Of a DNA stretch of 64,000 bases, positions 33,776 through 46,187 are shown piece by piece; within the stretch, counting starts at the first letter, position 1; each line of letters begins with the position of its first letter. The notes beneath the pieces were generated by a model. The model searched no databases. It worked only from the letters and a program-made list of their open reading frames with translations, and was not told the origin of the DNA. Both the position numbers and the translations under genes were made by a program. Source of the DNA: Halichoerus grypus (lineage: Eukaryota > Chordata > Mammalia > Carnivora > Phocidae); the NCBI RefSeq assembly GCF_964656455.1, contig NC_135718.1, positions 23,510,449-23,574,448 on the forward strand, read 5' to 3'.

Positions 33776-33987
33776 TCAGGGCGCCTGGGTGGCTCAGTCG
33801 TTAAGCGTCTGCCTTGGGCTCAGGTCATGATCCCAGGGTCCTGGGATCGAGCCCCGCATTGGGCTCCCTGCTCCGCGGGAAGCCAGCTTCCCCCTCTCCC
33901 TCTCCCCCACTTGTGTTCCTGCTCTCGCTGTGTCTCTATCAAATAAATAAAATAAAATCTTTAAAAAAATAAATAATAAAAATAAAT
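33776..33987 (+). mobile_element. Young carnivore SINE with perfect 15-bp TSD
   Basis: ggcgcctgggtggctcagtc, 'gttaagcgtctgccttgggc', 'gggatcgagccccgcattgg', body and an A-rich tail with AAATA units. The flanks aaatcaagagatata at 33761-33775 and 33988-34002 are identical. Confidence 0.97.
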
Positions 33988-34106
33988 AAATCAAGAGATA
34001 TAAGTCGGACCTGGGATTTTTAAACACTAGAAAATAATAAGAACAATCACTTCACATGTAACTACTTCTAAAAACCCCCATTATATGCTTTAGAAATCAA
34101 AATCAG

Positions 34107-34304
34107 GGGGGTGCCTGGGCGGCTCAGTCGTTGGGTGTCTGCCTTCGGCTGGGGTTATGATCCCAGGGTCCTGAGATCAAGCCCTACATTGGGCTCCCTG
34201 CTCAGCGGGGAGACTGCTTCTCCCTCTCCCAATCCCCCTGCTTGTGTTTCCTCTCTCACTGTTTCTCTCTCTGTCAAATAAATAAATAAAATCTTAAAAA
34301 AAAA
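34107..34304 (+). mobile_element. Carnivore SINE with perfect 13-bp TSD
   Basis: Head gggtgcctgggcggctcagt, body and AATAAATAAAATCTTAAAA tail. The flanks aaatcaaaatcag at 34094-34106 and 34305-34317 are identical. It lies in the same orientation as, and 119 bp after, the previous SINE. Confidence 0.96.
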
Positions 34305-34439
34305 AAATCAAAATCAGTTCAGCAAGATATTAGGCTCTCTATTACAAATCACAATCTCCTTAGAATCATGTAAAAGAAAACCAACCTAGTTATTATAACT
34401 GTTTTATTAAACCACAAATATCATTTAGAATCATGGGTC

Positions 34440-34680
34440 AATATGGAAAAGTCTGGGCACTGAGCTAACATGCCAGGGTTCAAGTCCAGACTCTGCTCCT
34501 TTCTAGTTGTAAGACCTTGGGAAAATTTCTAAAACTTTCCGTGCTCAGTTTCCTCTTCTGTAAAATGGAGCTAGTACGACTACCTATTTCCTTGGGTTGC
34601 TGTGAGTGTTAAATAAATTAATTCACATAAAATTTATAGTATCTTACACATAGTAAGTTCCTAGTGTGTTGTATTTTAAA
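34440..34680 (+). mobile_element. MIR SINE, near full length
   Basis: 'ggttcaagtccagactctgc', 'agttgtaagaccttgggaaa', 'cagtttcctcttctgtaaaa', 'gagtgttaaataaattaatt' and 'cacatagtaagttcctagtg' span almost the whole MIR. Confidence 0.9.
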
Positions 34681-35664
34681 AGATGTAGTAGACAGTATTT
34701 ACTGCTTTAATAAAATCCAAACCGCCCCACTCTCATTTTTTTTTTTTTCTTTTAACAAAATCCAGATTCATCCAAGTAGCTATAGAGATGCCTTGATCTC
34801 AGGATGGTAAGACTCCATCACAGCCCCAGGGACTAGACCATGCTGCTCTAATCTAGCCATGTTACTGTCCTAGTACTTTGTCTGTGATGGTATAGGAGTG
34901 GCCAGTGAAGGTTAAGTGGGAGACTCTGGATGGGGCATCTAGGACAACTTTTTGTTTTGTTTCATTTTGTTGTTGTTTTACTCATTAAAACGTATAGATA
35001 TGACTAGCTTGGCCCTCTCTCTTTTTCCCTTTTTCTCTTCCTGTCTATATTGCCAAGGGAAGAAGCTACATGGTCACCAGGACAGAAGCCGGCCCGCCAA
35101 GAAGGGCAGAGAAGACGGATGGAAAGAGTTTTCATTTGTGATGACATCACTGAGTTGCTGCAATAACATTAAATTATCTACCTCTAGACTTTTGAGTGAA
35201 GAATACCTGCTATGATTTAATTATCATCATTGAGGTTTTTGATACTCCTAGTTAAGACAATCCAATTGGTACCAACAATGCAATATGGCATACCGTGGTG
35301 TGGTACATAATAACAACACTCTCAATGACAACAGAAAAAAGCTAGAGTAGTAAATACCATGTTTTAAATGCTTTGTTAGAGGTTCATAGGCCACCATGAG
35401 TTTAGTCCCTGTACGAGTCCATTAACTTTCCCTCTTCTACAGATAAATCTTAAAAGACTGCTTTTTCTTAGCTTGGCCTTTAACTACAATGAACTAGGGA
35501 GGAGGAGAAAATAGATCACTTGGAACAGATTCCCACCCTCTACAGAAAAGATAAGTCTAACAGATAAACTTCTGTTTGAAGATGCTACTTTAAACAATAG
35601 AAAATGTAGGGCATTGATATTTATGTTAGCCAATGAGAGAGCCATCAAACAAATTTGAGGATAT
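34681..35664. other. No gene; possible old LTR-like fragment
   Basis: Segment 34760-35215, with 'agaagggcagagaagacgga' and 'gatgacatcactgagttgct', resembles part of an ancient LTR, not assignable. A T-run is at 34737-34748. Confidence 0.35.
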
Positions 35665-35885
35665 TCAACTTTGGAATTCATTCATTCATTCAACAAATGT
35701 TCATTAAATCTGTATCATTTGCGAGGTACTATGAACAAGACAACACCATCTTTGTGCTCACTGGCCTTTCTATTTGATGGGAGGAGAAATGTTTTTGAGG
35801 GTTTTTAATGTAAGGGAAAGGAAGATTAAGATTAGAGTGAATTATGTGGGAAGCCAAGGTAAGTTTGGAGATCAGCTTTTTCCCA
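35665..35885 (-). mobile_element. LINE-2 3' end
   Basis: 'cattcattcattcaacaaat' is the reversed L2 terminal repeat, followed by 'tcattaaatctgtatcattt' and 'gaacaagacaacaccatctt'. Confidence 0.75.
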
Positions 35886-38800
35886 CACATGTGAAAGATG
35901 TGATCAGAAGACAAGTTGTTAGTATCAATGCCAATAGCAAGAAGGAAGTTTGAGTTTCTGGAAGGAATCAACTTTTGAACCAGGTTCCATTTATAGACTC
36001 AAAAGGCCTTCACAGAATTTGCTTTCCACTCACCCCCATTATATACATTTGTCCTTTCTTTCAGTTCAGCTTCTTGAAGTGAGAAGTATAAGTTCTAGCC
36101 AGATCCCTGGTCAAACCTTTAGAGAAGTCCCCTCTTGAAACCATAGGAGTTGCTGAATATTGCATGCTGCCATTCTCCTACATTGCCCCAAGGGGAGGGG
36201 GTTTTCCAATATCAGCATAAACCACAACTGTACAATTTATAGAATCTTTTCTTTCTTCAAATGCACTTATTCTAACATCACATTTTTAAAAGATTTTGTA
36301 AAAGAAAAATTGCACCCAATCAGTTTGAAAGCAAGGAAGACTTTATTCAAAACTATTGCCATGAGAGGGAGAGATGGAATTCACTTCTAAAGTTTATGCC
36401 TGGAGGCAAACTAGTGGAAAAGTACTGGAGGTCATTAGCAGGGAGGTTGGGCTCTGTGATTAGGCCAGCTGTATTTGCTAATTGACCTTTATCAAAGTTA
36501 GGCTTCAACCCTTTCAAAAAGGCTGGAAAATAGGAGTGCTATCTCTCTAGATAATTACATTTCAAAGGAATGACTCCCTGGCTCCTGAGAAAGACATTTA
36601 GTAGAAGATTTACATCTCAAAGGGGCAAAGGAAGAATTTACAATTCTAAGTTTTCTAAAGTAAATGCTCTAGGAAATGGAGGGTTCAGTGGCCTACCATC
36701 AGAAAGAAAGCTGTCTAAAGTTGAGTCAGGCTGAGGGGAGCAACCATTAAGGATGTTTTTGTCAGTTTCTTGTCACCATCCCCTGAGATGGTAGCACCCA
36801 GCATTGCCCCATGGACGAACAGAAAGATACCTTTCACTGGGCAACTGCCCCAAATTGCTTTCAACCTTATGCATTTTTTGAAAACACTCACATCTCATCT
36901 TTTTTGCAAAGCTCCCACATCACTTTTTCCTTTTTCTTTAAAACAGAAATTTAAAGTGAAGTTGACTCAGAATGGAAGAATATATATCATTGCATATTTA
37001 AATATCCCAAAATAGTTGAAAACAGGTGGGGAAATACATTAAAAGTCCCTGAAGCCAGATTTCTCTCCAGCCTCCTCCTCCCATTCTCTCCAGTACTCTC
37101 CGATAGAAGTAACTTTCTCCCTTTTATCAACCCCTAGCGTTTAAAACAAACCGAAGATTTTATGTTTAACAAGCTTTCTGCAGGATTAAATACTAAGCAG
37201 TTTCATATAGATTTCCTTGTTCACTATCCAGTCTTTTCATGCTTACTTTTCTTGTTGGCTAAAGACAAAGAATTCTGAAGGATCAGCACCCCTTGTTTTT
37301 CTATTAGGGCACACCCAAACTGTTGATTCCAACTTACCTTCTCATCTGTGGCTTCTGTCTTACTCTGCTTGCTCCCTTTTTATACCACTCGCTAATCCTC
37401 ATTGTATTCTGATCTGGAAAGAATACGGAAATCTCTGCTTGACTCTAGTATGACTGACAGTTCTATGTGTAACTATTAGGAACCTCTCTATAAACTCAAG
37501 GAGCTGGAGTGTGTGATGAAAAGGAACCTCCACTAGTCCTAAAGAAATTTTCTGCTTCCCCTTTCAGAAAGGAGAAAAATCACAAATGTAACCTCTGGCA
37601 GGGTAACATGCTACATACCCAGACTTTTTTCTTACAACATCTGCGTTCTGGCAATGCGATTCTCATCTGCATTTCTAAAGCAGCTCCTATTGGCTTTGAC
37701 TACATTTCTAAAAATACTTAAGGTCTGTCTGCATTTATATTTGAATCCAGATAACTCTGCTTCTCCGAAGCCTTGCTCTCTGGAGGATAATGAAGGGCAT
37801 ATCCTCTTATAAAATAGTGGACAAAACATATATTAAGTTTCTGTAAAAACATACAGAAGTGCAGCCACAGCTGTTAGAGATCAGTATCTGGAGAAGGTTT
37901 TAATATGTTTGAGAAACATATTAACATGTTTCAAGGGGAACAGGTGTTAGTTTCACAAAGGATTCCTAAGAAGTGAACTGATCAGAAGAAACAAAGCCAT
38001 TTTCTTTTGGTCTCATAATGAGAAGGATTTCACACACAGCACACACACACAAACAGCCAATTGCTCAAGAACTATGGAACTGTTAAAGGAAATATAAAAA
38101 TAGAGTTGTAGCTAGGAACTTCTAAAAGAGAACATATGATAATGAAGATTTAACATGTGGCATGTCCTAGTCAGTTCTCCAGAGTATTCGCATCTAATCA
38201 CAGACAGAGGTGCTGAATCTTCTAGTACCCTCCAATGGAATTGCTCCAAAATGTAATTAAAGTATGCAGCATTAGCTTTCTGACAAAAGTCAGAATCTCT
38301 CCTTCAGGAAGAATGTGAAATCAAGGCTGCCATTAGTTCTTGTGAAAGAATAATTGACATATATCTGTATCAATTAACATTGATGTATTGATGTGCATAT
38401 TATATAATCTAGGTACATAGATATATATTTACATATTCCAGCATGCCATAATCTCCCCTAAGCTTTTCTATCTCTTAGCTGACGTTTTGTGCATGTATTC
38501 TTTCCCCTAAGAAAAGATATTGAAGGTAAAGTGGCACCACACGCTGGGGTCACCTCAATGTGTTTCCATGTTCTCTATGACAACCCCCAGTCCTAACCAT
38601 GTGAAGCCCTGGGCTCCAATTTTTCTCTCTCCAGCTGAAATTGTTGAAAGTTGTGTGGAGCTTTTCAGCATCTTGTTGCCTCCATCTTGATCTCTCAGCC
38701 TCTTGGTTCTATACCTGTTGGAGATCTTGGTCCTTTAAGCATTGGATTTCTTGTTGGTTCTCTGATGCCTTCAGACCTTCAGACATATTTTTTAAAATTC

Positions 38801-40668
38801 TATCCATAATTTATAGTTGATTTTGGCAGAGCAGTTGCTCTACAAGCTAATCTGTCCTAGCTTAAAGCAGAGTTCATATGTTTGTTTTCATTGTATAATT
38901 AGATAGCTCTAGTTTACATTTGATGGAAAGAAATATTCCTAGATCGCCCTTATTCATATACTCTAGGAATGGTCCCCTCAGCTTTGGTGTCTGCTCTGAT
39001 GGTTCCACACAGGGCCCAATTACATAATGCACTGGTTTCTTCCTAGAATCCCTATAGAATCATGGGAAAGAACCAAGCTTTTGGCCTGGCCCACTTCATT
39101 TCCAATTTAGTAGCAAGGGTCTAGATGTTCACATTGATCACAAAATGACCACACACACCCCCAACCTTCTTGCTTGGCCCTACACATGTACTGTTGTGAT
39201 GTAGTCTTAAGGGAGGCTTCCGCAGATCTTATAAGAGGTTCTAAGCCTTACCCTTAAGAAGTCTTCTGAGTGAGGCAAGGGGACTAGACCTTAATATTTC
39301 CATGTCACTCAGTCATTGAGTGTGGGCTGCCTCAGTAAGGAGGCAGGATCATGAGTGACCAGGTCCCTTCAGCAGAGGTAATCTCTTTAAGGGCTGGGTC
39401 TGAAGATCCTTCTTTCCTGAAGAGAGATCTGGGTAGTGCATTGCAATATCAACCACAAAAATACATGGCCAATGCCTCATGTTTCTTGGAACTCATAACC
39501 ATCAAGTTTCAAATTTTCAAAGTGACAGGGTGAAATGTTTTCAAGACCTATAGTCTCCTAAGACCATTAAGTATCTAGTACTCATTTCAGAAATGGAAGT
39601 TCCAGGGGCCTCAAGACCAACTGAATCCTACATTAACAATCAAATTCTTCCCTGCTGTGATTGATCTTTCCTATTACTCAGCATTTTTGAGTTGTTCATA
39701 AGATAATTCAATGGTCTTATTTGTAAACGGAATTCAGGAACTCATGCAGTTGTTTCCAGTGGGAGAACATCTGTTCTTCCTGGATTAAATTGTCCAGGTC
39801 TCTTATGAAATTTTGTTTTATAGCTTCCCAATAGTTTCAAGGAGGTTTCTGGTACTTTATACATTTTCCTGCATAGAAATTTCAGAAATTGCTAGAGAAT
39901 TTTGTATCCCCATTTGTAGGAACATTTACAGAGTGCATTCTTTTTTTTTTTTTTTCTGTGTTCAAATGTTGCAAAATGCAACAACCTCATTACCTCATCA
40001 CCTAATGAAGTTACTCATGTAAGCAATCCCTATGGCGTGTTTTTTATTTATTTACTTTCTGCTATAGTGAAAAAGGGAAGAAGAGAAAGCCATGTGAATT
40101 TGGGAATGTAATTAGTCTTGGCATAGCCCTGGGTCATAGCCCTGGCTCACTGTGCATGCAATTAGAGATGTATAAATAAAGCTTGTATCCCCACACCCGT
40201 GATAGTGCTATAAAACTAAGCCATCACATAAATTTGTCAAGACTGCTGTACATATAAACTACAAGCCTTGGCTTTACACCAACTAAATCATATCAGAAGT
40301 GTTTGCTTTGGTCTACTAATTAAGTTATATGGAAAGGCCAAATTCATCTGGGAGCAGCAAAACCAAAACCCCCCTAAGACATTATAAGGATGGCGTACAA
40401 GATAGCGTAGCTTACATGCCTGTTTTCTCCTCTGCTCACATTCAACAAATCAAGGAGATTCCCACTGAGGCATGCAGAGAGCTCCCTCCAACAGATGTAG
40501 ACAAGTGCATTAATAAATCATGGCCATCATTAAAATTCTTAAACCAATATTTTGTGATCAGGCATGCTTCTTGCTATCAGTTCTGGAGTTAGAAATAGTG
40601 CATATACGGAACATTAACTAATGAAATCATTATAGTTGACTAGTTGCCAAAGATTACTAGGAACACAG
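35886..40668. other. No gene and no repeat recognised over 4.8 kb
   Basis: Longest stretch without an assignable element. Only short A/T runs (39941-39955), a CA-rich tract (38031-38052) and chance frames of 60-81 codons are seen. Segment 40020-40330 looks complex and AT-rich, like conserved non-coding DNA, but no function can be read. Confidence 0.45.
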
Positions 40669-40950
40669 TCATGGTTTAGAAGATAGGAGGGGAAGAATGA
40701 AGGGGGGAAAGTCGGAGGGGGAGACGAACCATGAGAGACTATGGACTCTGAGAAACAAACTGAGGGTTCTAGAGGGGAGGGGGTGGGGGGATGGGTTAGC
40801 CTGGTGATGGGTATTAAAGAGGGCACGTTCTGCATGGAGCACTGGGTGTTATACGAAAACAATGAATCGTGGAACACTACATCAAAAACTAATGATGTGT
40901 TGTATGGTGACTAACATAACATAATAAAATAAAATTAAAAAAAAAAAGAA
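40669..40950 (+). mobile_element. Carnivore LINE-1 3' end, copy 1
   Basis: 'gagggttctagaggggaggg', 'ggttagcctggtgatgggta', 'gagggcacgttctgcatgga', 'atcaaaaactaatgatgtgt', then 'taacataacataataaaata' and an A-tail. This is the 3' UTR of the carnivore L1. It is strongly 5' truncated and non-coding, and reading frames across it are artefacts. Confidence 0.93.
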
Positions 40951-40953
40951 GAA

Positions 40954-41221
40954 GAAGATAGCAGGAGGGGAGAAAGGAAGGGGGGGAAATCGGAGGGGGA
41001 GACAAACCATGAGAGACGATGGACTCTGAGAAACAAACTGAGGGTTCTAGAGGGGAGGGGGGTAGGAGGATGGGTTAGCCTGGTGATGGGTATTAAAGAG
41101 GGCACGTTCTGCATGGAGCACAGGGTGTTATACGCAAACAATGAATCATGGAACACTACATCAAAAACTAATGATGTAATATATGGTGATTAACATAACA
41201 TAATAATAATTTAAAAAAAAA
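40954..41221 (+). mobile_element. Carnivore LINE-1 3' end, copy 2
   Basis: Same sequence and same start point (agaagatag... ggaggggag) as copy 1, directly after its A-tail, ending in its own A-run (41211-41220). About ten base differences from copy 1 are visible, such as gacgatgg for gactatgg and ttatacgcaaac for ttatacgaaaac. Confidence 0.93.
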
Positions 41222-43297
41222 GAAAACAGTCAAGAAATTTGACTTGCAAAGTGTCTGTGGAGCCATGTTGTGGCTAATAAATTCGTGCAGCTTCTGCTCA
41301 CGTATGCTACCCTTAGGCACAGCAAGGTGGCCCTAATTGTTTTTGTGTTTGTGCATATGCTCTCTACTCTATCCCAACGTTTTTCAACTGTGCCCACAAA
41401 TTCATATGCTTGTATTTTCAGATTGTGCACAGCAAAGCCACTTAGGTATAAACTGGGATTTAAAGAGGCAGATGAAATTGTGTCATCCTAAGAGCTGCAC
41501 AGTTTATAACAGATGCTGAGAGCTAAACTTTCCAACCAAACAGCATCAGAAAATTAGTGAGAGCTGCAAATATGACACCAATTACATCAGTGAGCTCTCC
41601 AATTCCAAGAGTAAATTTCCTGTAGGAGATGTTTAGGGATGTCACAGTGAAATCAATACTTAGCACCTTCTGAATCTTTTAGCTCACCAAATCCTTCTTA
41701 ATTTTAATTGAGGTCAAAAATATTTTCTTTGTCTAGTCTAGCTTTAACTGCATTGGGGGGGCATACGTTTTAGAAAACTGTAAGGAAAGATGATATGGAC
41801 AAGAACTAAACACGCAGCACGTGCCAGCCACCTCTCCTCACTCATCCTATGCACACAGAAATTTTTTAAAACTCTGTTTAAATTAAAGATTTCCTGATAC
41901 CTTTAAATATTTATGATGAGCACTTACAATATTAAGGGATTATTTGTCTCAATGCATTTTTTCCCTGGAAGGATGAGATCTTTGAAGGCTCTTAACAAAA
42001 TGCTGTGATTCAGCCCCTCTCTGCCTCCACCTATTTGTCAAGTGAGCATGTAGTTAGAACCATGGCAAAGCAGGCATTATTTACTCAATAAACCTTAACA
42101 GCTTTATGGAAATGCTCTAGATTCAGTTGTTACAAGAGAAAGGATGTTTATAGCATGACATCGTAGTGAAATCTGTCTTTGATGGACTTTGTTCTAACGG
42201 AATTCAAGTGTCCGTCTCCAGCAAAGGACTATTTCTGAAATAATGTGGTCATCAGTATAAACTGTCACTTTGTTTTCAAACTGCTTAAGGAAGTGAGGAA
42301 GAGATGGTAGTTTTTGCTTTAATTTTAGAGTGACTTCTCTGTCATGGTAGGCTAGATTTTGGCAGTTCTTTGATTAAGACATTACAAACCCTTTTAGAGC
42401 ACCCCTTTCAAATTAAAAATTATACTCCTTTTCTAGGAACAAATGGAATCAGAAGAACATTAGGCCACAACGAAATGTACGCTCTTTTATCTTAAGCCAG
42501 CAGATGTTCAATACAGAAATGATCCTCTCCGTCTTTGTAAATGTCATCACAGGTACTACAGGCAAGTGCAGTCTTGCCCTAGCTGTGGGAAGACCAGTAT
42601 ATATTGTTCAGAGACCCAAATTGGAGTAAATTAAAAAGATTGAAGTCTAAAGAGATTTCTTTTGTCTTGGATCTTAAAACTTATACCAGTCCCCTGTCTG
42701 AACAGATGTCAAATCTAGAATCACAGTCCGTATCTCTATGCAAGGTCACCTTGTCCTTATTCTGGAATCTGTGTCTAATTCTTATTTTTTTCATTGCACA
42801 GAACAGGGGCTCTGTCTTTAAGTGAAAGTCGATAAAGTGTTGAGGCATCCTAAACTTGCTAACAAATTCTATCCTCTTCCTTTATTAGTTACCTCCTTAA
42901 AACAAATTGAAGGTGGGAGGGTATTGTGAGTAACTGAAGAGTATCAACAGGGAGAATTTGAATGTTGCAGAAAAGGGCAAGAAGTATGAGAAAGATGAGT
43001 GATCCCCCAAATAAAGCTAGGTGGCTAGTAGTAGATGCTTATTATAAGTAGAACTTCATCATTTCACCCTTGCAATGAAACAGAGACAAAGAACATCTAA
43101 ACCTTAATGTTGGGGAAAATTCAAAAAGATACATTTTCAGTGATGAGTGTTGGATTAATCATCTAATGGAAGAATTTTGACTCATATTATTAATGTTATA
43201 CTTTGCTAGATAATAGAAAAATCTGAGTGTGAGCGTGATGCAGAAAATCTAGTTTTATCTCCTGCTAAGCAAATTTTTGATACAAGTCTTCCTTACA
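41222..43297. other. No gene; possible conserved block at 41870-42260
   Basis: No interspersed repeat recognised over 2.1 kb. A G-run is at 41754-41761. Segment 41870-42260 is complex, repeat-free sequence. Confidence 0.4.
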
Positions 43298-44130
43298 AAT
43301 TCATTCATTATTCATTCACTGAAGAACATTTTTATTGAGCACTTGCCATGTGCCAACTGTTATTTGGGACACTGGGAATCATAATAGTGAACAGAGAATT
43401 TCCTGCCTTCTGTGAGTTTCTGGTTTTGTGGAGGAGAATAAAATAAACCCATATACAAATAGATTATTAAAAATTTTTGATACTGGTAAGTGCTGTGAAG
43501 GACCTCAAATGTGATCACTGATTAGAGCATAACTGGAAATGAGGCAGGGGCAATGTAATGTTATGTGACCAGGGAATATCTGTCTGAGGACGTGATCTTG
43601 GTGGTAAGACTGATAAGATGAAAAGATGAAGTCTTGGGGAAGAGTGTTCTAGGCACATGGAATAGCAAAGGACTTGATATAGGAATAAGGTCAGTGTGTT
43701 TGGAGGTGAGAAAAATGGCTAGTGTGGCTAGGCTATGATAGTATAGGAAGTGGTCTGAGAGAAACGTTAAGAGGCAGGTGGAAACCAAGGCATGAAAGGC
43801 CTTGTCTCCACAGTAAGGGTTGTAGATTTTATTCAAATGGGTTGCAGCTGAAACCCATTGGAGAATCTCACTTGCTCTTTAAAAAGAGCCTACTAGCAAC
43901 TCTGTGGACAATAAATTATAGAGAGATCAAGATTTGAAGCAGGAAGATCATTTATAACACTATTTTTGAAGTCCAGGAGAGATAACCAGGACGTGGACAA
44001 AGGTGATAGAAGAAATGGTTAAAAGCAGGCATATTCAAGATGTATGTTGGAATTAAAGCCATTGGGAAATTCTGGGTTTGCTGTGGGACATGTGGGAAAA
44101 GAGGAGCAATCAAATATAACTTATAGATTT
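43298..44130 (-). mobile_element. Long LINE-2 3' region
   Basis: 'cattcattattcattcactg', 'tttattgagcacttgccatg', 'agtgttctaggcacatggaa', 'aaggcatgaaaggccttgtc' and 'gaaacccattggagaatctc' follow the reversed L2 for about 830 bases. The 91-codon complement frame 43561-43836 lies inside and is not a recognisable protein. Confidence 0.8.
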
Positions 44131-44149
44131 TAGGTCTGCACGAAGCATC

Positions 44150-44290
44150 AGAGTTGGAAAGAAATATTACAAAGGAGAGATTGAAGGCCAGATGCCAAAG
44201 AAACTTGCTAAAAATCCCTTAGCTAGTTAATATTATAGCTGGGACTACTAGACCCCTCTGAGAACCTACTCCAGTCTACTTTCTGCCATG
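44150..44290 (-). mobile_element. MIR-like fragment
   Basis: 'ccagatgccaaagaaacttg', 'ccttagctagttaatattat' and 'agctgggactactagacccc' follow a reversed MIR, weakly. Confidence 0.4.
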
Positions 44291-44646
44291 TCAGGTGGAT
44301 GATTTCTCTCTCTTTCTTTTCCTCTAGGTAGACGGAAAACTCATTCCAGTACGGTAAGTGAATGCTGTATGTTCTCAGCAATCATTTCATTTTCTTCTCT
44401 TTCTCTTCCACTTCGTTCATGTTTTATTCAATTTCCTATATTAAAATTAATCATTTTACAGCATCCAACTGTGACAATGTAAGAACAGAAAGTATTTACA
44501 TCAACCTTGTGACAAAATACTGATTGATCTTGATTAAATTGATACCATATAGCATCAGGGACACGGGAGTCTCATGTAGGGGGCTACTATATATAGTTAT
44601 TTGCCCCAAAAGGATGAGAATAAATTCTCCCTTAAAAAAATATATA
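44291..44646. other. No gene or repeat recognised
   Basis: Nothing identifiable. Confidence 0.5.
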
Positions 44647-44808
44647 GGGGCACCTGGGTGACTCAGCTGGTTAAACAATCGACTCTTAATTTCAGTTCAG
44701 GTCATGATCTCTGGGTTTTGAGATCCAGCCCTGCATCAGGCTCAGCACTGTGGAGCCTGCTTGAGATTCTCTCTCTCCTTTTCCCTCTGTCCCTCTCCCC
44801 TGCTTTGA
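44647..44808 (+). mobile_element. Carnivore SINE, older, tail lost
   Basis: ggggcacctgggtgactcag, 'gactcttaatttcagttcag', 'gcctgcttgagattctctct'. It ends in the CT-rich part without AATAAA or A-tail and without TSD. Confidence 0.9.
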
Positions 44809-44934
44809 AAATTATACATGGATATAGATATGCAACTTTAAAGTTGTTTACGTTAATAAAACACAGTATTCTATCATTAAAACCTAAAATATATGAGTTT
44901 AATATATAGCCATTATATAATTTCCTTTTAGCCT

Positions 44935-45440
44935 TACTGAGATATAATTGACATACAACATTGTTTAAGTTTTAGGAGTATAATGTGATGCTTTTATACA
45001 CATATATATTGCAAAATAATTACCACAATAAGTTTAGTTAAAACCTCTATCACTTCACATAATTACTGTGTGTGTATGTGTATGTGGTGAGAACATTTAA
45101 GTTCTACTCTCTTAGCAACTTTCAAGGATATAATACAGAATTGTCAGCTGTTTACCATACTGCACATTAGTTGCCCAGAAGTTATTTGCATTATAACTGG
45201 AAGTTTGTACCCTTTGGCCAACATTTCTCCATTTCCCCCATCTCCTTTCCTTGCCACTGTAAACCACCATTCTACTCTCTATTTCCTTGGCTTTTTTAGA
45301 TTCTACGTGTCAGTGAGATCATATGGTATTTGCCATTCTCTGACTTATTTTACTTATCATTAATGCCTTCACGGTCCATCCTCTTACTGCAAATGTCAGG
45401 ATTTCCTTCTCTTTAATGGCCAAATTATATACACACATAC
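44935..45440 (-). mobile_element. L1M-type LINE, ORF2 end plus 3' UTR
   Basis: 'cttactgagatataattgac', 'gtgagaacatttaagttcta', 'ctggaagtttgtaccctttg', then 'cagtgagatcatatggtatt' form the complement of an L1M 3' UTR leading into the last part of ORF2. Confidence 0.85.
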
Positions 45441-45460
45441 ACACACACACATATATATGC
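45426..45460. repeat. CA/TA microsatellite
   Basis: tatacacacatacacacaca, then catatatatat. Confidence 0.85.
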
Positions 45461-45810
45461 TGATTAATATCACACACAATAAAATCTGCTCAACATAATA
45501 TTTTCATTAATTGTCTGATACATATATGATAATTTCCCACTACCCTTTGGTTGCATTGTCTTTGATTATCTCTTCTCATTTGGATATGATTGTAAAATAT
45601 CATTTCTCTAGGAAGAATAGAAAGATAATTTTGTCTTTTCTCTCTCATGGTTTATCAAAACATTTTTTATTGTTATTGATGGATTGAAAAAGGTGATTTT
45701 AGTTTCAAAACTCATGCCTATTTTTAAGATTGTTATTAAACGTCTCCATATATGACTTATAAGATTTCAGATCACTTCAAATGTTCTTATGAGTGACTAA
45801 AATTAATCTT
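45461..45810. other. No gene or repeat recognised
   Basis: AT-rich sequence. Confidence 0.5.
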
Positions 45811-45826
45811 TAAAATGATCATACTT

Positions 45827-46035
45827 GGGGCGCCTGGGTGGCTCAGTCACTTAAGTGTCTGCCTTAGGCTCGGGTCATGATCCTAGGGTCCTAGGATCGA
45901 GCCCCACATCGGGCTCCCTGCTCAGCGGGGAGCTTGCTTCTCCCTCTCCCACTCCCCCTGCTTATGTTCTCTCTCTGGCTGTTCTCTCTCTGTCAAATAA
46001 ATAAATAAAATCTTTAAAATAAATAAATAAATAAA
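45827..46035 (+). mobile_element. Carnivore SINE with perfect 16-bp TSD
   Basis: ggggcgcctgggtggctcag, 'cacatcgggctccctgctca', body and tail of AAAT repeats. Flanks taaaatgatcatactt at 45811-45826 and 46036-46051 are identical. Confidence 0.96.
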
Positions 46036-46187
46036 TAAAATGATCATACTTATTAACCAGTTTGTCAATGACATCATTGTTGTCATAATATATTATACAT
46101 TTTATTTAATCTTCATCTGTCAGTAATTTGCTTTAAATTAATAAGAAATGTAAGCCTTTTCCCAATGCATTTATATGATCTGCTCTT

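Noticed and set aside
40614..41156. Two similar 73-87-codon minus-strand frames with a shared peptide start
   Set aside because: They are the antisense of the duplicated L1 3' UTR; similarity reflects the repeat, not a gene family.
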